This document shows, in pieces, positions 19,920 through 24,307 of a DNA stretch of 24,307 nucleotides (position 1 is its first letter; the number at the start of each line of letters is the position of its first letter). The position numbers and the translations under genes are program-made. Origin of the DNA: an uncultured Eubacteriales bacterium. GTDB lineage: Bacteria > Bacillota > Clostridia > Oscillospirales > Oscillospiraceae. The DNA lies in NCBI GenBank assembly GCA_900549885.1, contig URQA01000026.1:1-24307 (forward strand). Direction: 5' to 3'. The notes under the pieces are model-generated. The model did no database searches. It was given only the letters and a program-made list of their open reading frames with translations, and was not told the DNA's origin.

Positions 19920-21293
19920 TTAGGATAACGTCTGCTCCAGCTCCCGGCGGCGGAGAAAGTCCGGCAGGGTGGTGAACACCAGGCAGGAGGTGATCGCCGC
20001 GCAGCCCAGGTCTACAATGGGCTCGGCCCAGAAGGCGGCGTCCGCCGCCCCCAGCAGGACGGGCAGGGCCAGGGTGAGCGCAGTGAACCAGACCTTCCGG
20101 TTCACCGAGCAGAACAGGGAGTGGCGCACCCGGCCCAGAGCGGTGGACATGTCCACCGCAGTGTACTGAGCGGCCAGAGGGACGGCGCACAGACAGAACC
20201 GGCGGATGTACTTCACCGTCAGGGGGACGAGGGCTTGGTCGCTGGTGAACAGGCGGACGAACAGAGGGGAGAGGGTGAAGGTGATAACCGTCATCCCCGC
20301 GGTAAAGGCCAGGCACAGCAGCAGCACGTACCGGATGGCCTTCCGGATGCGGGCGGTGTTGCCCGCGCCATAGTTGTAGCTGACAATGGGCTGGCACCCG
20401 CCGGTGATGCCCCCCATGGGCATGGTGATCAGGAGCATATAGCTCTGCACGATGGTGTTGCAGGACACCAGCGTATCCCCTGTGCCGGGACCGCCCCGGG
20501 ACTGGAGCACGGCGTTGAGCACGATGAGAATGACGCTGTCCAGGGAGATGGTGAGGAAGGGGGTCAGGCCAAAGAGTAGCACCTTGCCCATGAGCGCCGG
20601 GGACAGCTTGTCCGGCTCCAGACGGATGGGCATGGACCTGTGGCGGAGCATGGCCAGCACAAAGACGCAGGATGCCGCCTGGGACAGCACGGTGGCCCAG
20701 GCGGCCCCGGCCACCCCCCAGCCGAAGCCGAAGATGAAGATGGGGTCCAGCGCGATATTCATCACCGCCCCCACCGCCACCGTTCCCATGCCCAGGCCGG
20801 AGCGGCCCTGACAGATGAGAAAGCTGTTCATCCCGGCGGCCATCATGGCGAAGAAGGAGCCGGCGGTGTAGATGGTCATATAGGTGTTGGCGTAGGGGAA
20901 GGACTGGGCGCTGGCGCCGAAGAGCATGAGCAGCGGCTCCCGGAACAGGAGAAACAGGGCGGTGAGAGCCGCGGCCAGGCCGGCGAGCAGGAGAAAGCAG
21001 TTGGCCAGCAACTGGTGCGCCCCGGCCCGGTCCCCCGCGCCCATGCGCATGGCCACATGGGGAGAACCGCCCAGCCCCACCAGGGTTGCGAAAGAGGAGA
21101 TGAGGGTGACGATGGGGCCGCACACCCCGACTCCCGCCAGGGCGATAGAGCCGATCTCCGGGATGTTGCCGATAAAGATGCGGTCAACAATCGAATAGAG
21201 CACGCTGACGAACTGGGCCAGCATGGTGGGGACAGCCAGCCGCAGTACCAGCGGCAGCAGGGCGTCCCGGCCCAGGTCGTTGGTCCTGGTCAT
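19920..21293 (-). CDS. MATE family efflux transporter
   Basis: A 457-residue polytopic membrane protein of normal MATE length with twelve hydrophobic segments in two repeats. Typical features: LVLRLAVPTMLAQFVSVLYSIVDRIFIG at the N-terminus (P-x-x-x-x-Q and the D-R-x-F-I-G helix), GSPHVAMRMGAGDR, and in the second half GGCQPIVSYNYGAGN, the second-repeat counterpart. It exports cationic drugs or metabolites in exchange for Na+ or H+. An AGAGGTG site lies upstream of the ATG. It follows the dehydrogenase gene by 42 bp on the same strand, probably as one transcript. Substrate unknown. Confidence 0.94.
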   Translation of the reverse strand: MTRTNDLGRDALLPLVLRLAVPTMLAQFVSVLYSIVDRIFIGNIPEIGSIALAGVGVCGPIVTLISSFATLVGLGGSPHVAMRMGAGDRAGAHQLLANCFLLLAGLAAALTALFLLFREPLLMLFGASAQSFPYANTYMTIYTAGSFFAMMAAGMNSFLICQGRSGLGMGTVAVGAVMNIALDPIFIFGFGWGVAGAAWATVLSQAASCVFVLAMLRHRSMPIRLEPDKLSPALMGKVLLFGLTPFLTISLDSVILIVLNAVLQSRGGPGTGDTLVSCNTIVQSYMLLITMPMGGITGGCQPIVSYNYGAGNTARIRKAIRYVLLLCLAFTAGMTVITFTLSPLFVRLFTSDQALVPLTVKYIRRFCLCAVPLAAQYTAVDMSTALGRVRHSLFCSVNRKVWFTALTLALPVLLGAADAAFWAEPIVDLGCAAITSCLVFTTLPDFLRRRELEQTLS

Positions 21294-21335
21294 GGGGGAA
21301 TTTCACCTCTCGATCATTCCGGAATCAGGAAAGAG

Positions 21336-22325
21336 TCACAGGCCGTTGACGATGTTGGCCGGCCGCTCGCCGTCCAGCACCCGGCGGACATTGTCCCATA
21401 CGGCGGCGTAGGCTCGCCGGAAGGCGGGGCCGGTGTTGCCCCCGATGTGGGGCAGGTAGGCAACCCGGTCCCGCACCTGTGGGGGCAGGTCCACCAGGGG
21501 GGGGTCGGCGGGGGTGGGCTCAGGCCAAAGGGTGTCGAAGCCCGCTCCAGCCAGATGCCCGGACAGCAGGGCGTCCCGGACGGCCTGGTTGTCCACCAAC
21601 TGGCCCCGGCTGGTGTTCACCAGGTAGGAGCCGGGGTGCATTTTGGACAGGAGCGCCTGGTTGAGCATCCCCTCCGTCTCCGGCGTGACGGGGCAGTGGA
21701 GGGAGAGAATGTCACAGGTTCCGACCAACTCGTCCAAGGGCAGATAGGTGATGTTCCACTCCCTCTCCTCTTGGGGGGAGCGGCGGTGGGGAGTGTAATA
21801 ATACAGTCGGTTGCCGAAAGGGGCCAGCCGCCGGGCGGTGGCCTTGGCAATATCCCCAAGGCCCACCAGGCCCACAGAGTGGTCGGCAAACTCAGGTACT
21901 GCCGCGGCCATGACGGCTTCCTTATAAGCCATCTGGCGGCCCTCGATCACTGCCCGGTAGCCCTGCACGGCCCGGCGGGTGACCATGAGCATGAGCATCA
22001 CAGCGATTTCGGCCACCGCGTCGGCGTTGCAGCCCTTGCAGTTGCACACATAGACCCCCCGCCTCCGGGCGGCATCCAGGTCGATGGCGTTGTACCCCAC
22101 CCCGTCGGAGTGGATGAGTTGGAGCCGGGGCAGGCCGTGGATCAGCTCCGCCCCCACCGGGGCGATGGCGTCGGCCAGGATGACTTGGGCATCGGGGGAC
22201 TGGGCCAGGATCTGGCGGGACGGGGCAGAGGGGGAGAAAAAGGTCAGCTCCACCGGCAGGTCGTGGACGAAGGGGGGGAGATACGCCTCGTACCGCTTCC
22301 GGTCTCCGAGAATGGCGATTTTCAT
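21336..22325 (-). CDS. D-2-hydroxyacid dehydrogenase family protein
   Basis: A 329-residue NAD(P)-dependent dehydrogenase. It has IHSDGVGYNAIDLDAARRRG (substrate domain), GLVGLGDIAKATA (cofactor loop; the third Gly of GxGxxG is Ala), Arg in LVNTSRGQLVD, an acidic Glu in TLWPEP and His in AYLPHIGG. A Cys-rich VCNCKGCNADAV replaces the more usual VxNxxGxN stretch. Clearly different from the dehydrogenase at 12042-12998. The start at 22325 has AAAAGGAG; the frame extends to 22430 but that part crosses the promoter and CIRCE region. It is divergent from clpB and probably co-transcribed with the MATE gene. Substrate not determinable. Confidence 0.9.
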   Translation of the reverse strand: MKIAILGDRKRYEAYLPPFVHDLPVELTFFSPSAPSRQILAQSPDAQVILADAIAPVGAELIHGLPRLQLIHSDGVGYNAIDLDAARRRGVYVCNCKGCNADAVAEIAVMLMLMVTRRAVQGYRAVIEGRQMAYKEAVMAAAVPEFADHSVGLVGLGDIAKATARRLAPFGNRLYYYTPHRRSPQEEREWNITYLPLDELVGTCDILSLHCPVTPETEGMLNQALLSKMHPGSYLVNTSRGQLVDNQAVRDALLSGHLAGAGFDTLWPEPTPADPPLVDLPPQVRDRVAYLPHIGGNTGPAFRRAYAAVWDNVRRVLDGERPANIVNGL

Positions 22326-22359
22326 GGGAACGCTCCTTTTTGTCGAATCAATACGGGTC

Positions 22360-22388
22360 ATCATACTACATTCCGGCAGCATTGTCAC
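22360..22388 (-). promoter_or_regulatory. Promoter of the dehydrogenase-MATE operon
   Basis: On the minus strand, -35 GTGACA (22383-22388), a 17-bp spacer and -10 TATGAT (22360-22365), 34 bp before the start codon. Confidence 0.7.
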
Positions 22389-22414
22389 TATGCAAAATGA
22401 CGGGAAGTGTGAAT

Positions 22415-22441
22415 TTAGCACTCTTGACACAAGAGTGCTAA
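22415..22441. promoter_or_regulatory. CIRCE element (HrcA operator)
   Basis: A perfect TTAGCACTC-N9-GAGTGCTAA. It overlaps the clpB -35 and spacer, so HrcA binding would block RNA polymerase until heat shock. This makes clpB part of the HrcA/CIRCE regulon in this organism; hrcA itself is not in the window. Confidence 0.97.
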
Positions 22442-22452
22442 TTGTTTACAAT
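22424..22452 (+). promoter_or_regulatory. Promoter of clpB
   Basis: A consensus -35 TTGACA (22424-22429) placed inside the CIRCE spacer, a 17-bp spacer and -10 TACAAT (22447-22452). The leader is about 85 nt. Confidence 0.9.
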
Positions 22453-22505
22453 GAGTTCATGAAAAAACCCAGAAAAGAGGTATACTAAACTCAAACAACA
22501 GTTCG

Positions 22506-22525
22506 GGGCCGGGGATACCCGGCCC
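22506..22525 (+). promoter_or_regulatory. clpB leader hairpin
   Basis: GGGCCGGG (22506-22513) and CCCGGCCC (22518-22525) form a perfect 8-bp stem with a GATA loop, about 20 nt before the start codon and just upstream of the ribosome binding site. It could stabilise the leader or act as a thermosensitive element; that role is speculative. Confidence 0.6.
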
Positions 22526-22545
22526 GAGAGGAGTGTGGAGATACC

Positions 22546-24307
22546 ATGAACATGAATCAATTTACCCAGAAATCCCTGGAGGCCATCCAGGCCGCCCAGT
22601 CCCTGGCTGTGGAATACGGCAACCAGCAGATTGAGCAGCCCCATCTGCTGTGCGCCCTCATCGGGCAGGAGGGGGGATTCATCCCCCAGCTGCTCACCAA
22701 CATGGGGCTGACGGTGGAGTCATTCCAGGCCGCTGCCCGTCACGAGGTGGAGAAGCTGCCCAAGGTGTCCGGCGCCGGCCGGGAGGCGGACAAGGTGTAT
22801 ATCTCCAGTGGGGTGGACAAGGCGCTGAACACCGCCGTGTCCATCGCCTCCGGCATGAAGGACGAGTATGTGTCGGTGGAGCACATCCTGCTGGCCCTGA
22901 TCGACACCGCCGAGAGCAGCTTGAAGTCCCTGTTCAAGACCTACAACGTGGACAAGGACCGGGTGATGCAGTCCCTGGCCGCCCTGCGGGGGAACCAGCG
23001 GGTGACCACCGACAACCCGGAGGAAACCTACGAGGCCCTGAAAAAATACGGCACCGACCTGGTGGAACAGGCTCGGGCCAACAAGCTGGACCCGGTGATC
23101 GGACGGGATGACGAGATCCGGAATGTCATTCGCATACTGTCCCGAAAGAGCAAGAATAACCCCGTGCTCATCGGCGAGCCAGGCGTGGGCAAAACCGCCA
23201 TCGCCGAAGGGCTGGCCCAGCGGATTGTCAAAGGGGACGTACCCGCGGGTTTGAAGGACAAGACCATCTTTGCCCTGGATATGGGCTCCCTGGTGGCTGG
23301 CGCCAAGTACCGGGGCGAATTTGAGGAGCGGCTGAAGGCTGTGCTCAATGAGGTGAAGAAGTCTGAAGGGCAGATTATTCTGTTCATCGATGAACTCCAC
23401 ACCATTGTGGGCGCAGGCAAAACCGAGGGCGCTATGGACGCGGGCAACCTCTTAAAGCCCATGCTGGCCCGGGGAGAGCTGCACTGCATCGGCGCAACCA
23501 CCCTCAATGAGTACCGCCAGTATATCGAGAAGGACGCCGCTCTGGAGCGGCGGTTCCAGCCCGTTATGGTGAATGAGCCCACGGTGGAGGACGCCATCGC
23601 CATTTTACGTGGCCTGAAGGAGCGCTATGAGGTGTTCCATGGCGTCAAGATCACCGACGGGGCCATCGTGGCCGCCGCCACCCTCTCCGACCGCTATATC
23701 ACCGACCGTTTCCTGCCCGACAAGGCCATCGACCTCATTGACGAGGCCTGCGCTCTCATCCGCACGGAGATGGACTCCATGCCCACTGAGCTGGACGTGA
23801 TCTCCCGGAAGATTATCCAATGCGAGATTGAGGAGGCCGCCTTGAAGAAGGAGGATGACGAGCTGTCCAAGGCCCGGCTGGCGGACATCCAGAAGGAGCT
23901 GGCTGAGCTGCGGGATGAGTTCAACGCCGGCAAGGCCAAGTGGGAGAACGAGAAGAACGCCATCGGCAAGGTGCAGAAGCTCCGGGAGGACCTGGAGGCG
24001 GCCAACGCCCAGCTGGAAAAGGCCCAGCGGGAGTACGACCTGGAAAAGGCGGCCCAGCTTCAGTACGGCACCATCCCTGGCCTGAAGAAGCAGCTGGAAG
24101 AGCAGGAGGGCTATGCCGCCCGGTCCAAGGAGGACAACCTGCTCCGGGACAAGGTCACCGAGGAGGAGATCGCCCGGATTGTGGAGCGGTGGACAGGCAT
24201 CCCTGTGGCAAAGCTCATGGAGGGTGAGCGGGAGAAGCTGCTGCACCTGGAAGACATCCTCCACCAGCGGGTGGTGGGCCAGGACGAGGCGGTCCGCCTG
24301 GTGAGCG
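22546..24307 (+). CDS. clpB: ATP-dependent disaggregase ClpB (N-terminal two thirds, cut by window edge)
   Basis: The frame runs open to the right edge, giving 587 of about 860-870 expected residues. The N-domain (about 1-150) starts MNMNQFTQKSLEAIQAA. The first AAA+ domain has Walker A GEPGVGKT (210-217) and Walker B ILFIDELH (278-285), followed by the Arg-finger region LERRFQP. A long charged coiled-coil middle domain (about 400-530: ELSKARLADIQKELAELRDE, later EKAQREYDLEKAAQLQYG) identifies ClpB and not ClpC or ClpA. The second AAA+ domain just begins (VVGQDEAV). With DnaK, ClpB pulls proteins out of heat-induced aggregates through its central pore. The ATG at 22546 has GGAG seven bases upstream. 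Control by CIRCE is direct. Confidence 0.97.
   Translation, partial: MNMNQFTQKSLEAIQAAQSLAVEYGNQQIEQPHLLCALIGQEGGFIPQLLTNMGLTVESFQAAARHEVEKLPKVSGAGREADKVYISSGVDKALNTAVSIASGMKDEYVSVEHILLALIDTAESSLKSLFKTYNVDKDRVMQSLAALRGNQRVTTDNPEETYEALKKYGTDLVEQARANKLDPVIGRDDEIRNVIRILSRKSKNNPVLIGEPGVGKTAIAEGLAQRIVKGDVPAGLKDKTIFALDMGSLVAGAKYRGEFEERLKAVLNEVKKSEGQIILFIDELHTIVGAGKTEGAMDAGNLLKPMLARGELHCIGATTLNEYRQYIEKDAALERRFQPVMVNEPTVEDAIAILRGLKERYEVFHGVKITDGAIVAAATLSDRYITDRFLPDKAIDLIDEACALIRTEMDSMPTELDVISRKIIQCEIEEAALKKEDDELSKARLADIQKELAELRDEFNAGKAKWENEKNAIGKVQKLREDLEAANAQLEKAQREYDLEKAAQLQYGTIPGLKKQLEEQEGYAARSKEDNLLRDKVTEEEIARIVERWTGIPVAKLMEGEREKLLHLEDILHQRVVGQDEAVRLVS

Noticed and set aside
20640..22400. 586-codon open frame on the plus strand
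   Set aside because: It lies antisense to the MATE and dehydrogenase genes, is Gly/His/Gln-rich without a recognisable domain, and has no ribosome binding site. It is a by-product of high GC content.

Overview
The window looks like a chromosomal segment of a fairly GC-rich, Gram-positive anaerobe of the Clostridia, most plausibly an Oscillospiraceae relative (Flavonifractor, Intestinimonas or Lawsonibacter type). The clues are two tandem butyrate kinase genes, a perfect CIRCE operator in front of clpB, a lipobox-bearing amino-acid-binding protein, strong AAGGAGG-type ribosome binding sites and a long-form hpf. The genus is inferred, not shown.

Positions 1-4250 are visibly AT-richer than the rest and read as an accessory island abutting the 3' end of a tRNA-Pro(UGG) gene (4287-4362, minus). 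It holds the C-terminal part of an HTH protein cut by the left edge, then a tightly overlapping four-gene minus-strand operon with a good promoter (4037-4065). In order these encode a YwgA/Panacea-like protein (3331-3918), a small PD-(D/E)XK nuclease-like protein (2879-3334), a tRNA-guanine-transglycosylase-like TIM-barrel protein with a CxCxxC zinc site (1534-2907), and a SIR2-type protein with intact-looking NAD-site residues (255-1553). The order, overlaps, composition and tRNA-side location suggest a mobile defence-type system; this is the best candidate for something undescribed. Beyond the tRNA lies a 91-bp direct repeat that duplicates the tRNA promoter plus the 5' half of a tRNA-Pro gene.

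From 4890 to the right end the window is ordinary GC-rich chromosome. It runs: trmB fused to a GNAT domain, and a second GNAT; hpf; a cytidylate kinase-like gene behind a small XRE regulator, with a divergent small gene under a perfect promoter overlapped by palindromes; an operon of a GlmU-N-like nucleotidyltransferase, dppA-like D-aminopeptidase and a NYN-LOTUS protein; a GNAT; an operon of two butyrate kinases and a 2-hydroxyacid dehydrogenase; a three-gene polar amino acid ABC importer; an AI-2E family transporter; an IscR-like Rrf2 regulator; a second 2-hydroxyacid dehydrogenase with a MATE transporter; and the first two thirds of clpB under CIRCE control, cut by the right edge.

The chromosomal part shows repeated intercistronic hairpins without U-tracts (13030-13065, 14231-14258, 16429-16467), which probably tune expression within operons. 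All functional calls come from reading the translated sequences by eye; no database search was possible.
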